DNA of 64,000 nucleotides from Bradyrhizobium sp. AZCC 1610. GTDB lineage: Bacteria; Pseudomonadota; Alphaproteobacteria; Rhizobiales; Xanthobacteraceae. Shown piece by piece: positions 33,344 to 42,266 of this stretch. A program made the position numbers and the translations under genes. Numbering within the stretch: position 1 is the stretch's first letter; each line of letters opens with the position of its first letter. The notes beneath the pieces were generated by a model, which was given only the letters and a program-made list of their open reading frames with translations, was not told the origin of the DNA and made no database searches. Location of the stretch: positions 777,001 through 841,000 of the forward strand of contig NZ_JAZHRR010000001.1 of the NCBI RefSeq assembly GCF_036924515.1, written 5' to 3'.

Positions 33344-33745
33344 TTAAAGGTAAGGCCCGGTTCATGGCGCCGCGGCCCGCCCGGCTAACGTCACCGGGCC
33401 GGAATGCTGCCCGGCTCCCGTCACAGACACGGATTTGCGGCGCTCATCAATGGTGCAAGATGCATCGCGACCATGCAGCCCGCCTCGGCTGTTTCCTTTG
33501 CCTGTTCCTCGCCTGTTGATTGGGGTTGCAAGCGGGCGGGCAAATATGCAATCAAAGGACGATTGATTCATGTAGCCCAACCTTTGTTTGTTTTTCGGGG
33601 TGCATGAGGTTTTTCCGGGTTATTTTCAGTATCGGGCGTTCGATCGTTGGGACCACGGGTTTGCGGGCGGCTGCGTTTTCGGCAGCTTCCTTTGCCCGTG
33701 AAGTCGAATTTCCAGAGATGATGGGTCATTCCTTTGAACAAGCCG
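33344..33745. other. Intergenic region, no convincing gene
   Basis: About 400 bases separate the divergent EamA start from the next small gene. A frame from an ATG at 33604 could give about 75 residues (MRFFRVIFSIGRSIVGTTG...), but it overlaps the better supported small gene in another frame. There is a GC-rich inverted patch near 33370-33400 and an AT-rich stretch near 33540-33600 suitable for a promoter. Nothing else is recognised. Confidence 0.4.
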
Positions 33746-33910
33746 ATGTCGGCCGAAGAAGCCGAAGCCGAAACACGTCACCAGTTTGCCGTTCGCGCCA
33801 ATTCCATTCTGGCGTTCATCGAGTGCGATGAGGAGCAGCGCCCGAAACTGCGCGAGGCCATCATCGAGGCGATGCTATGGGCGCAGACGCAGGTCACACT
33901 CACCAGGTAG
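33746..33910 (+). CDS. Small hypothetical protein, 54 residues
   Basis: The ATG at 33746 opens MSAEEAEAETRHQFAVRANS, continues with FIECDEEQRPKLREAIIEAM and ends LWAQTQVTLTR before a TAG at 33908-33910. The composition (acidic and helical, amphipathic) looks like a real folded small protein rather than a chance frame. A TTG four codons earlier is an alternative start. It lies just before ybaK, which is convergent. No function can be given. Confidence 0.5.
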   Translation: MSAEEAEAETRHQFAVRANSILAFIECDEEQRPKLREAIIEAMLWAQTQVTLTR

Positions 33911-33933
33911 CGGTTTGCCGACGCGACGGCCGC

Positions 33934-34407
33934 TCACGCCACGAGCGTGCGCGCGATCGCGCCAGCCGCCTTCACGGCGTCGTTGGGGTCGAGTTCGATC
34001 TGCAAGCCGCGCTGGCCGCCATTGAGGAACACGCTTGCATAGCCGAGCGCGGCTTCCTCGATCGCGACCGGCACGCGCTTCTTCTGCCCGAACGGCGAGA
34101 TGCCGCCGACATGGTAGCCGGTCAGCCGTTCGGCATCCGCCGGCCGCATCATCTTTGCCGCCTTGGCGGCGAAGGCGCTCGCAAGCTTTTTCATGCTGAC
34201 CTCGCAGTCGGACGGCACCACGGCGCAGACCGGCTTGCCGTCGACCTCGGCCATCAGCGTCTTGAGCACGCGCGCAGGCTCAACGCCGAGCGCGTCCGCC
34301 GCCTGCAGCCCGATGCTCGCCGCATCCGGGTCGTAGTCGTAGGCATGCAGGGTGAATTTCACGCCAAGCTTTTCCAGCGCCTGGGTCGCACGGGTGGTTT
34401 TCGACAT
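33934..34407 (-). CDS. ybaK: Cys-tRNA(Pro)/Cys-tRNA(Cys) deacylase YbaK
   Basis: 157 residues of the YbaK/EbsC editing family, which removes cysteine wrongly attached to tRNA-Pro. Recognised parts: SKTTRATQALEKLGVKFTLHAYDYD, GVEPARVLKTLMAEVDGK (with the essential Lys), VVPSDCEVSMKKLASAFAAK, and GYHVGGISPFGQKKRVPVAI, the conserved G-G-I-S-P motif. The protein is cytosolic and acts in trans with ProRS. The gene points left, away from purA. Confidence 0.93.
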   Translation of the reverse strand: MSKTTRATQALEKLGVKFTLHAYDYDPDAASIGLQAADALGVEPARVLKTLMAEVDGKPVCAVVPSDCEVSMKKLASAFAAKAAKMMRPADAERLTGYHVGGISPFGQKKRVPVAIEEAALGYASVFLNGGQRGLQIELDPNDAVKAAGAIARTLVA

Positions 34408-34607
34408 GGCCTTTCCGTCATTGCCGGATGTTAATGCGTCTGTCGCCCGGTGGTCAGGAATTTTACGGGGATATCAATGGGTTGGAGCTGTTCTAAGGCT
34501 CCCTTAAAGCTGCCTTCCTGCTTGCCTAGAGCAGCCGCTTCCTTTATCCGGTGGGGCTGCCTTGCATGCGAACGGCCCCGGCCGTGATTTGGGCTGGGCA
34601 AGCTACC

Positions 34608-34652
34608 GCATGATCCGGAAAAGTGGCTACCGGTTTTCCGATCAGATCATGC
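34608..34652. repeat. Palindromic repeat family B, copy 2
   Basis: GCATGATC at the left and GATCATGC at the right flank CCGGAAAAGTGGCTACCGG and its partly complementary TTTTCCG. It matches the element at 21804-21851. It is the first of two near-identical copies placed 13 bases apart upstream of purA. Confidence 0.8.
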
Positions 34653-34665
34653 GCAAACCAAAGAG

Positions 34666-34712
34666 AGCATGATCCGGAAAAGTGGCTACCGGTTTTCCGG
34701 AAAGGTCATGCT
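34666..34712. repeat. Palindromic repeat family B, copy 3
   Basis: It repeats the copy at 34608 almost exactly: AGCATGATCCGGAAAAGTGG, then CTACCGGTTTTCCGG and GGTCATGCT. The two copies form a tandem direct repeat in the purA leader, 34 bases before the start codon, so they may sit inside the purA mRNA 5' end. Confidence 0.8.
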
Positions 34713-34745
34713 GGGACCATCAGATTTGCAGGGAACACTTTAGAA

Positions 34746-36038
34746 ATGGCCAATGTTGTCGTCGTCGGTGCCCAATGGGGCGACGAAGGGAAGGGCAAGA
34801 TCGTCGACTGGTTGTCGGAGCAGGCCGATATCGTCGTGCGCTTCCAGGGCGGCCACAATGCCGGCCATACGCTCGTCATCAATGGCGAGACCTACAAGCT
34901 GGCGCTATTGCCGTCCGGCGTGCTGCGACCGTCGAAACTCGCCGTGATCGGCAACGGCGTGGTGTTCGATCCGCAGGCTTTCCTCGATGAAGTTGCAAGA
35001 CTGAAGGGCCAGGGCGTCGCCATCAGCCCGGAAAACCTGCGCGTCGCCGAAAACGTCACGCTGATCCTGCCGCTGCATCGCGATCTCGACGCCTTGCGGG
35101 AATCCTCCAATGCGGTCACCGCGATCGGCACCACGCGCCGCGGCATCGGCCCTGCTTATGAAGACAAGGTCGGCCGCCGCGCCATCCGCCTGATGGACCT
35201 CGCCGACCTCGATACGCTGCCGCACAAGATCGATCGCCTGCTGGCGCATCACAACGCGCTGCGCCGCGGGCTCAATCTGGAGGAGATCGACGGCGGCGGG
35301 ATCCTGAAAGAACTCACCGCGCTGGCGCCGAAGCTGTTGCCCTACACCGAGACGGTGTGGCGGCTCCTGGACCTCAAGCGGCGCGAGGGCAAGCGCATCC
35401 TGTTCGAGGGCGCGCAGGGCGCGCTTCTGGATGTGGATCACGGTACATACCCTTACGTCACCTCGTCCAACACGGTAGCGGCGCAGGCGGCGACCGGCAC
35501 CGGCATGGGGCCGGCCTCGGTCGGTTACGTGCTTGGCATCTGCAAGGCCTACACGACCCGCGTCGGGCAGGGCCCGTTCCCGACCGAGCAGGACAATGAC
35601 ATCGGCCGCAAGATCGGCGAGCGTGGCCGCGAATTCGGCACCAATACCGGCCGCCCGCGCCGCTGCGGCTGGTTCGATGCGGTGCTGGTGCGCCAGACCG
35701 TCCGCACCTGCGGCATCACGGGTCTCGCACTTACAAAACTCGACATTCTCGACGGCTTCGACACCATCGAGGTCTGCACCGGCTATATGCTGGACGGCAA
35801 GGAAATCGACCATCTGCCGGCGGGCGAGGGCGCCCAGGCCCGGGTGGTGCCCATCTATGAGACGATTGAAGGCTGGAAGGAGCCGACCGCCAACGCCCGT
35901 TCCTGGGCAGATCTGCCGGCCCAGGCGATCAAATATGTCCGCCGGGTCGAGGAACTCGTGGGTTGCCCGATTGCATTGCTTTCCACCAGCCCCGAACGCG
36001 AGGATACTATCCTGGTACAGAACCCGTTCGAGGCTTAA
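34746..36038 (+). CDS. purA: Adenylosuccinate synthetase
   Basis: 430 residues from the ATG at 34746, where the family start [20 protein letters not shown] begins; the open frame upstream only crosses repeats. It joins IMP and aspartate with GTP to form adenylosuccinate in AMP synthesis. Key parts: the P-loop GDEGKGK with catalytic Asp13, [12 protein letters not shown] with His41, [17 protein letters not shown], and near the end [13 protein letters not shown] and [11 protein letters not shown]. The length is normal. It is a cytosolic dimer. The next gene begins 37 bases downstream and is probably cotranscribed. Confidence 0.97.
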   Translation: MANVVVVGAQWGDEGKGKIVDWLSEQADIVVRFQGGHNAGHTLVINGETYKLALLPSGVLRPSKLAVIGNGVVFDPQAFLDEVARLKGQGVAISPENLRVAENVTLILPLHRDLDALRESSNAVTAIGTTRRGIGPAYEDKVGRRAIRLMDLADLDTLPHKIDRLLAHHNALRRGLNLEEIDGGGILKELTALAPKLLPYTETVWRLLDLKRREGKRILFEGAQGALLDVDHGTYPYVTSSNTVAAQAATGTGMGPASVGYVLGICKAYTTRVGQGPFPTEQDNDIGRKIGERGREFGTNTGRPRRCGWFDAVLVRQTVRTCGITGLALTKLDILDGFDTIEVCTGYMLDGKEIDHLPAGEGAQARVVPIYETIEGWKEPTANARSWADLPAQAIKYVRRVEELVGCPIALLSTSPEREDTILVQNPFEA

Positions 36039-36075
36039 CGAGATGTTACCGTCGGGCCTGCAGTATTGAAGAGAA

Positions 36076-37686
36076 ATGGCTGATTATTACCCGCTGATCG
36101 CACGCGCTATCGCCGGCCTGGACCCCAATGCTCCAGGTGAGAGCCGCCGTGCGCTCTATGAGCGGGCTCGCACCGCGCTGATCGCGCAGTTGCGCAGCGT
36201 TCAGCCGCCGCTTTCCGAATCCGAAATCACCCGCGAGCGGCTGTCGCTGGAAGAAGCCGTGCGCAAGGTCGAATCGGAAGCCGCCCAGCGCGCCCGCGAG
36301 GCCTCGCGGCCGGGCGGCGGTGGGGCCGCGCGTGGCGGCGACGCTTTCCGCCGCGCCAATGCCCGACCGCCGGAATCCGCAGGCCCTCCGGGTTCGCCAC
36401 GTCCGCGTCCGCCTTCTCAAGGCCCCTCGCGCGAGGCCCGTCCACCGCTTGGCCAGGACGAACAACGCCCGCCGCGCAATCTGCGCTCCGATGCGCCGCC
36501 CGGCGCGCCGCGCCCGCAGCCGCCGCAGATTCCGATGCAGGATGCCGGCCTGCCGCCACCGCCGCCCCGCGAGCGCGGGGGCGGCGCCCGCCGCGGTCCC
36601 GACAACGGCCAGCCGCCGCAGCCGCAGCCGCCCGGCATGCGCGGTTTCCGCGACATCGCCGCCGACGCCGACGATCTCGGCCGCGCCGCGGCGCAGGCCA
36701 ATCGCGCTGCGCGAAAGACCTATGCCAACGTGCCGTCGCCCTCGCCGGAATTCGACCGGCTCGAGCCGAGCATGGAGAACCGTGGCGCCGATCCCGACGC
36801 GCCCTATTCCTATGACGAATCGCTGGAGGAGGCGGACCGCTACGCGCCGCAGCAGCCGCAGACGCCGTCGCGTGACCGCCCGCGGCTCTCGCAGGATCGC
36901 GACCGCGAGCCGAAGAAGCCCGCCCGAGCAGCCGCGGTGTTTCCGTTCAAGAGCGCGATTGCGGTCGGCATCGTGCTCATTCTGGTCGGTGCCGGCATCC
37001 TGTGGGGCAGGTCGGTCGTGACGGCCATGAGCGGCCTGTTCAAGTCCTCGTCCGTGGTGGAAGCGCCGAAGGATCCGGCCGCGCCGCAGTCGCGCCCGAA
37101 GATCCCCGATCGCGTCGGCCAGCCGTCGTCGGAGAACGTCGCGCCGGTGGCGCAGCGCGTCGTGCTGTATGACGAGGACCCGTCCGATCCCAAGGGCAAG
37201 CAGTATGTCGGCTCGGTGATCTGGCGCACCGAACCGATCAAGGCGAGCGGCAACCAGAAGCCTGATGTCGCCGTGCGCGCCGACATCGAGATTCCCGACC
37301 GTAAGTTCAAGATGACGATGTCGTTCCGCCGCAACACCGATACCTCGCTGCCGGCGAGCCACACCGCGGAATTGACCTTCATCCTGCCGCAGGATTTCTC
37401 CGGCGGCGGCGTCGGCAACGTGCCGGGCATCCTGATGAAGTCCAACGAGCAGGCGCGCGGCACGCCACTGGCCGGTCTCGCCGTGAAAGTCACCGACGGC
37501 TTCTTCCTGGTCGGCCTCTCCAACGTCGATTCCGACCGCGCCCGCAATTTGCAGCTCCTGAAGGAACGTTCCTGGTTCGACGTGCCCTTGGTCTACGTCA
37601 ACCAGCGCCGCGCCATCATCGCGATCGAAAAGGGCGCCCCCGGCGAACGCGCGTTCAACGACGCGTTCGCGCTGTGGGGGGAGTAG
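36076..37686 (+). CDS. Proline-rich single-pass membrane protein of unknown function
   Basis: 536 residues. Residues 1-75 form a folded-looking helical start (ADYYPLIARAIAGLDPNAPG and ESRRALYERARTALIAQLRS). A long Pro/Arg/Gly-rich disordered section follows to about 290 (GPPGSPRPRPPSQGPSREAR). One membrane helix at about 296-315 (SAIAVGIVLILVGAGILWG) then leads to a C-terminal soluble domain with YVGSVIWRTEPIKASGNQKP and FKMTMSFRRNTDTSLPASHT. The orientation suggests a cytosolic N-terminus and a periplasmic C-terminal domain. I do not recognise a characterised family, though the layout is that of conserved Bradyrhizobium proteins. It directly follows purA. Confidence 0.85.
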   Translation: MADYYPLIARAIAGLDPNAPGESRRALYERARTALIAQLRSVQPPLSESEITRERLSLEEAVRKVESEAAQRAREASRPGGGGAARGGDAFRRANARPPESAGPPGSPRPRPPSQGPSREARPPLGQDEQRPPRNLRSDAPPGAPRPQPPQIPMQDAGLPPPPPRERGGGARRGPDNGQPPQPQPPGMRGFRDIAADADDLGRAAAQANRAARKTYANVPSPSPEFDRLEPSMENRGADPDAPYSYDESLEEADRYAPQQPQTPSRDRPRLSQDRDREPKKPARAAAVFPFKSAIAVGIVLILVGAGILWGRSVVTAMSGLFKSSSVVEAPKDPAAPQSRPKIPDRVGQPSSENVAPVAQRVVLYDEDPSDPKGKQYVGSVIWRTEPIKASGNQKPDVAVRADIEIPDRKFKMTMSFRRNTDTSLPASHTAELTFILPQDFSGGGVGNVPGILMKSNEQARGTPLAGLAVKVTDGFFLVGLSNVDSDRARNLQLLKERSWFDVPLVYVNQRRAIIAIEKGAPGERAFNDAFALWGE

Positions 37687-37864
37687 CTACCGGGAGCGTC
37701 GCAGATGCGCTCTCAAACCTGAGCTGATCTCCGTTGAGCCAGGAAGTCGATCGCTAATCGATCGCTGCGCGGCGCCGCGAAAGAATCCAGCAAGAAAGCA
37801 GCCTCAACATTGCACGCAGCTCTGCTGAGGCCGTTCTGCGTTCGTCTTCGAGCGAAACGAGCTG

Positions 37865-38131
37865 TTACTCAGCAGCGGCGGCTCGCCTCCGCGCGGTGTG
37901 CTCGCGGTCCATCACGGCCCGGCAGCCTGGACTGACCTGCGCGCGGTGCCTGACCATGCAGGCGGTGATTCGCTGGACGTTGGGGACTTCATGGCCGCAT
38001 AGCCGCATGGCGTCGCCCGTGCACATCTGCTGCGCCTCCGAGAAGGCAAGGCTCGGGCGTGCGGAAAGTGCCGTCGCCGCGAAGGCGATGGCGAAGAGAA
38101 GTGCGATTCTGCTTGTACGGTGGAAAGTCAT
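37865..38131 (-). CDS. Small exported cysteine-rich protein
   Basis: 88 residues from the ATG at 38131, which begins a signal peptide (MTFHRTSRIALLFAIAFAAT, then ALSARPSLAFS). The mature part SEAQQMCTGDAMRLCGHEVP, NVQRITACMVRHRAQVSPGC has four Cys in the pattern C-x(7)-C-x(12)-C-x(10)-C, consistent with two disulfides, as in short cysteine-rich-repeat proteins of rhizobia. It is probably periplasmic; no activity is known. The upstream ATG at 38179 would place residues ahead of the signal peptide and is rejected. Confidence 0.78.
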   Translation of the reverse strand: MTFHRTSRIALLFAIAFAATALSARPSLAFSEAQQMCTGDAMRLCGHEVPNVQRITACMVRHRAQVSPGCRAVMDREHTARRRAAAAE

Positions 38132-38788
38132 CGATGCGTTCCCCAAGGTTGCGCGCGCGCGGTGCTGGCCGCTGTTCATTGGGGGCGCTGCACGCGGTTT
38201 GCGCTGCCGCAGGCGTCATCCATCACCCGGGAGTCACCCGGTGTGGTTGCTCGAATTCTGCCGATGTTCGAATCAAAAGTGCTGCGCCACTCCGCCGCGA
38301 ATTATGCGCTAATGCGTCGAAGCTGCAATGGCTCGCACCAACACTTCCTGAACTGTTGCGTGCGCGCCACGTCGACCGAAGCGCCTCCGCTGTCGCACCC
38401 CGCCACCGGGTCGCGCGAATGCGCGCCCGATGACAGGCTCCGGCGGGGTATCCAGTACGCCGCAGCTTCTCGATGGCCCGGCTCCCAGGCCGGCCGGGCT
38501 CGCCTTCCGCGCTGCAAAACTCAGTATAAATGCGGAAATTCCTGGCCCTCGAACAACCACCCGTTAGGGAAGCCCGGGTACGATCAGTGGCTATTGCTCG
38601 CATGCGCGCCTCATTTGCTTTCGTTGGAGTGAAAAGGCTGCCGAAACCAGCCTTTCGAGTGGCACTCAAATGCTTGTTTACTCCGCTGCCAATGGATCCA
38701 CGAAGCTAGCGGCCATCCGCGCGATGGAATGGCCGCGGCCGGAGGTGTCGCGGCGAGCCGGGATGACCGGTGCGGAGGTGGGATAGCC
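38132..38788. other. Intergenic region with no convincing gene
   Basis: About 650 bases. Open frames exist on both strands, but they have atypical composition (many Ser, Arg and Cys) and no signal, domain or ribosome-binding site. A stretch around 38425-38500 (GATGACAGGCTCCGGCGGGG, then GTATCCAGTACGCCG) resembles worn copies of Bradyrhizobium intergenic repeats. The promoter of the following DUF2336 gene should lie near its end. Confidence 0.4.
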
Positions 38789-39928
38789 ATGCCTGCCGTA
38801 TCGCCGGATCTGCGCGCGGAATTGAACGGCGCCGAAGAGGATGGACCCGAGCACGACGCCCGAATTTTCGGGGAGGTGACGGACCTGTTCCTGTCCAATG
38901 TCGATCGCCTCGGTGACTCGCAGATCGCCGCGGTCGATGGCGTCCTCGCCCACCTGATCGAGCGGGTGGAAGCAACGACCGTGATCCAGCTCAGCGAGGC
39001 CCTGTCCACCATCGACCGGGCCCCGCGCCAGACGATCCGCCAGCTTGCGTTCCACGAACAGCCCCAGGTGGCCGCGCCGGTTCTGAGAAGGTCCAGCTGT
39101 CTGTCGGAAACAGACCTTCTTGAAATCGTCAAAAGCCGTGGCCAGCAGCACTTGTTGGCGATCTGCGACCGAAGGACGCTCAACGAAGCGCTGACCGACG
39201 CGCTGATGAGATTTGGCGACGTCCACGTCTCCAATGCGCTCGCGCGGAACGCCGGCGCGCGTTTCTCCGAATGCGGCTACGCAACGCTGGTCGGACGGGC
39301 AGAGCGTGACGAGGGGCTGGCGGAAAAGCTCGGCGTTCGCCTGGACATTCCCGGCAGCCTGCTGCGGGAGCTCATTGGCAAGGTTGCCGACGTCGTCCGC
39401 GCGCGATTCCTGACGGCGGCGCGACCTGTCATGCGGGAGAAAACCCAAAATTCTGCTGCGACGACCGCCGGACAGCGCGGCGCGGCCCGGATGGCGATTG
39501 ACTACACCCAGGCGCAAAGCGAGGTCGTCGCGCTCAATCGCACCGGCAAGCTGAATGATTCCATCGTCAACCGGTTTGCGGTGAGAGGTGAATACGTCCA
39601 CGTGGTCGCAGCCCTCGCCTTGAAGGCCGACGTCAAGGTCGAGGCGATCGAACCCTTGCTCGAACCCGACCGGGTGTATGGACTGATCGTCGCCTGCAAG
39701 GCCGCCCGGCTGACCTGGTCGACAACGACGATGATCGTCCGCAACCGGCCCGGCTGCCCGCCATCCACCGACCGCGAGCTCGAACAATGCGTGGCGGTGT
39801 TTGAGTCCTTGTTGCTGTCGGTTGCACAATGGACGATCCGGTTCGGGTCGGATCGGATTCTTGCAAAGAAGAACGAGCCGGCAGCGGTCGCATCGGCTGC
39901 CAATGGCAGCCTGAGCCGGTCTGCCTGA
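38789..39928 (+). CDS. DUF2336-domain protein
   Basis: 379 residues from the ATG at 38789, preceded by GGAGGTGGGA; an in-frame ATG at 38729 is weaker. The protein is all-helical and repetitive, with repeats such as ARIFGEVTDLFLSNVDRLGD, VLAHLIERVEATTVIQLSEA and DLLEIVKSRGQQHLLAICDR, the HEAT-like style of DUF2336. The C-terminal part (SIVNRFAVRGEYVHVVAALA) continues this. The family is common in alphaproteobacteria and has no proven function. It is probably cytosolic. Confidence 0.82.
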   Translation: MPAVSPDLRAELNGAEEDGPEHDARIFGEVTDLFLSNVDRLGDSQIAAVDGVLAHLIERVEATTVIQLSEALSTIDRAPRQTIRQLAFHEQPQVAAPVLRRSSCLSETDLLEIVKSRGQQHLLAICDRRTLNEALTDALMRFGDVHVSNALARNAGARFSECGYATLVGRAERDEGLAEKLGVRLDIPGSLLRELIGKVADVVRARFLTAARPVMREKTQNSAATTAGQRGAARMAIDYTQAQSEVVALNRTGKLNDSIVNRFAVRGEYVHVVAALALKADVKVEAIEPLLEPDRVYGLIVACKAARLTWSTTTMIVRNRPGCPPSTDRELEQCVAVFESLLLSVAQWTIRFGSDRILAKKNEPAAVASAANGSLSRSA

Positions 39929-40096
39929 CTTCAGCATCGGAGGCCGCTGGCCTCTTGACTCCGCCCTGCTGACTGGATTTGAAATTGCGTATGGCCAAGG
40001 CGCTGTCGAAGCCGGATATGTCTGGTCACGGAACCATGCGGTTGGTCCGATGGTGAGTCTTCCTTCTCGATCCATAGGCTCAACGCAGAGGTCGCC

Positions 40097-40519
40097 ATGA
40101 AACGCTATCTGATTTTCGGAGCTATCGGCCCGTTCGTCGGCGGGTTTTTGATGCTGTTCGCGGCCACGGTGACTTCGGGCTACTGGACCGAGACCAACTG
40201 GTCGGAGATCGGAAAATTCCTCGCCGCGTTCGTCAAGACGCTGCAGTACAGCTATCTGTTCGGCATCGTGCCGGCGTTGATGATCGGCGCCATCGACGAC
40301 ATTCTCTCTCACGTCAAGCGCATTGCGCCCGTGGCACGGATACTGATCGTAGGCGCGATCGGCTTCGCGGCATCCTCATTGCTCTATGGCTCGCGCGGAC
40401 CGGATACCGGCGCGGTGCAGTTCCTGCTCTACGGCATCGTCGGCATGGTGCCTGCGATGCTATCGTCCTGGTTGGCGCACAGATATGCCGACGCGCCGCG
40501 GCCGGTGCATTCGACGTAA
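40097..40519 (+). CDS. Small integral membrane protein (possibly DUF5413)
   Basis: 140 residues with four membrane segments: LIFGAIGPFVGGFLMLFAAT, YSYLFGIVPALMIGAIDDIL, VARILIVGAIGFAASSLLYG and FLLYGIVGMVPAMLSSWLAH. The form and some phrases (MKRYLIFGAIGPFVGG, LQYSYLFGIVPALMIGA) resemble DUF5413 proteins of rhizobia; that family name is from memory and should be treated as tentative. It is an inner-membrane protein of unknown function. Confidence 0.8.
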   Translation: MKRYLIFGAIGPFVGGFLMLFAATVTSGYWTETNWSEIGKFLAAFVKTLQYSYLFGIVPALMIGAIDDILSHVKRIAPVARILIVGAIGFAASSLLYGSRGPDTGAVQFLLYGIVGMVPAMLSSWLAHRYADAPRPVHST

Positions 40520-40544
40520 CGCTTCGCATCGATACGGAATCGCA

Positions 40545-40634
40545 GGGTGGGCAAAGGCGCGTTAGCGCCGTGCCCACCATCTATCGTCGAGCGCACGTCT
40601 TGATGGTGGGCACGCTGTTGCTTTGCCTACCCCA
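40545..40634. repeat. Nested inverted repeat family F (GGTGGGCAAAGGCGC)
   Basis: GGTGGGCAAAGGCGC and GCGCCGTGCCCACC (40546-40578) form one hairpin. A second ATGGTGGGCACG and TTTGCCTACCCC (40604-40634) pair with the first block to make a larger nested structure. It is a dispersed-repeat type element downstream of the membrane protein gene and may end its transcript. Confidence 0.7.
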
Positions 40635-40824
40635 CGAACTGCGAACTGATTTGCTTTGCGCGCAAGCACAATCTCGACGCACACTTGCGACAAGATGCAC
40701 ACCTCGGGCACACGTGCCGCGAGATCGGAAAGTCATGTTTGCTCTTTGAAAAGGCAGGTAAAGGTGCCTGCCGCGGCCGCGTGACGCAACTTGCGCCTCG
40801 CCTTCGCGTTACCATGTGATGGCC

Positions 40825-41355
40825 ATGTCAGACGACGATATCCACACGCCGCAGCGTTCACGTTCCGGGCAGTCTTCCCGGACGCGCGCGCCCGGGCGCG
40901 GCCCGGTCATCGACCAGGAGGGGCGCGAAGTCCCCGAGGCGAACCTGCACACGCGGTTCGAGGGATTGCGGTTCGATTTCGGTCATCCCGCCGCCAATCC
41001 GTTCGGCGAGCTGACGCGCGAGCAGCGGCTGGCGCGGCTCGATGCCATCGCCAAACTTTTGGACGTCGCCTTCATCGTGCCCGGCACCAATTTTCGCTAC
41101 GGCATCGACGGGCTGATCGGGCTGATCCCCGTGGTCGGCGACATTATCACGACGGCGATTGCGCTGTGGGTGGTGCGTGAGGCGCGCGCGCTCGGGGCGC
41201 CCTGGCACATCACGGCGCGGATGCTCGCCAATGTCGCCGTTGACGGCGTGGTCGGCCTGGTGCCGGTCGCGGGCGACGCCTTCGACGTCATGTTCCGCGC
41301 CAACGTCCGCAACGTGCGCATGCTCAAGCGCTGGCTCGACCGGCAGCCGCGCTAA
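40825..41355 (+). CDS. DUF4112-domain membrane protein
   Basis: 176 residues from the ATG at 40825; an ATG at 40819 adds two residues. A basic, disordered N-terminus (PQRSRSGQSSRTRAPGRGP) is followed by the DUF4112 domain: LARLDAIAKLLDVAFIVPGT, FRYGIDGLIGLIPVVGDIIT (G-L-D/I-G-L-I-P-V-V-G-D) and a second copy of the motif, VDGVVGLVPVAGDAFDVMFR. The protein sits in the inner membrane; its function is unknown. A hairpin terminator follows. Confidence 0.85.
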   Translation: MSDDDIHTPQRSRSGQSSRTRAPGRGPVIDQEGREVPEANLHTRFEGLRFDFGHPAANPFGELTREQRLARLDAIAKLLDVAFIVPGTNFRYGIDGLIGLIPVVGDIITTAIALWVVREARALGAPWHITARMLANVAVDGVVGLVPVAGDAFDVMFRANVRNVRMLKRWLDRQPR

Positions 41356-41361
41356 CAAAAA

Positions 41362-41388
41362 CGCCCCCGGAAATGATCTCCGGGAGCG
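41362..41388 (-). terminator. Rho-independent terminator (bidirectional, stronger on minus)
   Basis: CGCCCCCGGA (41362-41371) pairs with TCCGGGAGCG (41379-41388) with one mismatch. Read on the minus strand the stem is followed by TTTTTG, a good terminator for the leftward gene ending at 41410. On the plus strand it lies seven bases after the DUF4112 stop and could end that transcript too. Confidence 0.75.
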
Positions 41389-41409
41389 CGCTGTTTGACA
41401 ATATGGAGG

Positions 41410-41694
41410 TTAGGCCGCGTCGGCTTTGTCTTCAGCGCTGGCGGGCGCACGCGGACGGCGCGGCAGCGGGAAGGCTTCGCTTTCATAGAGCGTGCGGATA
41501 CCGCTCTGGTCGAAGCGGGCTTCCTCGACCTGCAGATAGGCGCCGTTCAGCGAGTCCGCCGGCAATTCCTCGATCGCGAAGCGAACCGCTTCGGCCGCGG
41601 TGCCAAAACGCCGATAGGCAAACCCGGCCCGCTTCTTCTTGCGGATCGCGGCGGGAAACAGTTCGGCGGCGGTGTTGTAGCTGAAGGGACGCAT
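41410..41694 (-). CDS. Small hypothetical protein
   Basis: 94 residues from the ATG at 41694. It is soluble and basic then acidic: SYNTAAELFPAAIRKKKRAG, FAYRRFGTAAEAVRFAIEEL, then LNGAYLQVEEARFDQSGIRT and an Ala/Pro-rich end. The pattern of a conserved core with a variable tail suggests a real protein, but I do not recognise the family. A strong terminator lies 20 bases past its stop codon, supporting expression. Confidence 0.7.
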   Translation of the reverse strand: MRPFSYNTAAELFPAAIRKKKRAGFAYRRFGTAAEAVRFAIEELPADSLNGAYLQVEEARFDQSGIRTLYESEAFPLPRRPRAPASAEDKADAA

Positions 41695-41917
41695 GGACGG
41701 TGACCTCAATCTTTTTCGGCTCTTGCGTGTGAGCAATGGGGATTGGATGACGGTGGGCCACAATCGCGGGCCGCACCGTGCACGTCATTTCAGAGCCCAA
41801 TATAAGCTTCTTTGACAAAAATGCGACCCCTGAACGAGCGGATCGGGGGTGATGATGAATCCACGCATGGCTGCGGGGAACTAAACTTTAATCAAGTTTT
41901 TTCAATGGCTTAATGGC

Positions 41918-42082
41918 TCAAATCTTGCCGAGCAGCAGCAGGATCAGGAGCACGATTAAAATCACGCCGGCAAGCCCCATGCCGGAATGGCCGTAGCCAT
42001 AGCCATAGCCCCTGATGCGGCCGGAGAAGCCGCCGAGGAGGAATATGATCAAGATAATGACGAGTATCGTCCCAAGCGACAT
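41918..42082 (-). CDS. DUF3309-family tiny membrane protein
   Basis: 54 residues from the ATG at 42082. It has two hydrophobic segments (GTILVIILIIFLLGGFSG and LAGVILIVLLILLLLGKI) joined by a Gly/Tyr-rich turn (RIRGYGYGYGHSGMG). This is the DUF3309 layout, a very short two-helix inner-membrane protein found widely in rhizobia. The earlier in-frame start at 42232 is rejected because it adds a non-membrane leader. Its function is unknown. Confidence 0.8.
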   Translation of the reverse strand: MSLGTILVIILIIFLLGGFSGRIRGYGYGYGHSGMGLAGVILIVLLILLLLGKI

Positions 42083-42205
42083 GGCGCGCTCCCCGAAGGC
42101 CCCGCGGGCGTCCCCCAAAACGCTCCCGCGGACCGGATCAAAGCATATTCCGGATCGCGAGTCCTTGGTCGGCAGGTTGGAATGAAGCGTCCCGCCAAAC
42201 AGAAA

Positions 42206-42236
42206 CCCCGCACGACCAGCTCCTGGTCGCACGGGG
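42206..42236 (-). terminator. Terminator downstream of msrB
   Basis: CGACCAG (42213-42219) pairs with CTGGTCG (42223-42229), extended by CCCCG (42206-42210) with CGGGG (42232-42236). On the minus strand it is followed by TTTCTGTTTGG and lies about 30 bases after the msrB stop. Confidence 0.65.
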
Positions 42237-42266
42237 GGTTGGAATAAGTTCGACCGTTGCCGAAAA

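Noticed and set aside
36046..37362. A 438-codon open frame antisense to the proline-rich membrane protein gene
   Set aside because: The composition is almost only Arg, Gly, Ala and Leu, caused by the repetitive codons on the sense strand.
38223..38669. Open frames between the cysteine-rich and DUF2336 genes
   Set aside because: No signal, motif or ribosome-binding site; the composition looks random and the DNA includes worn repeat sequence.
38678..40312. A 544-codon open frame antisense to the DUF2336 gene
   Set aside because: No family features; the sense strand has a convincing helical-repeat protein with a good ribosome-binding site.
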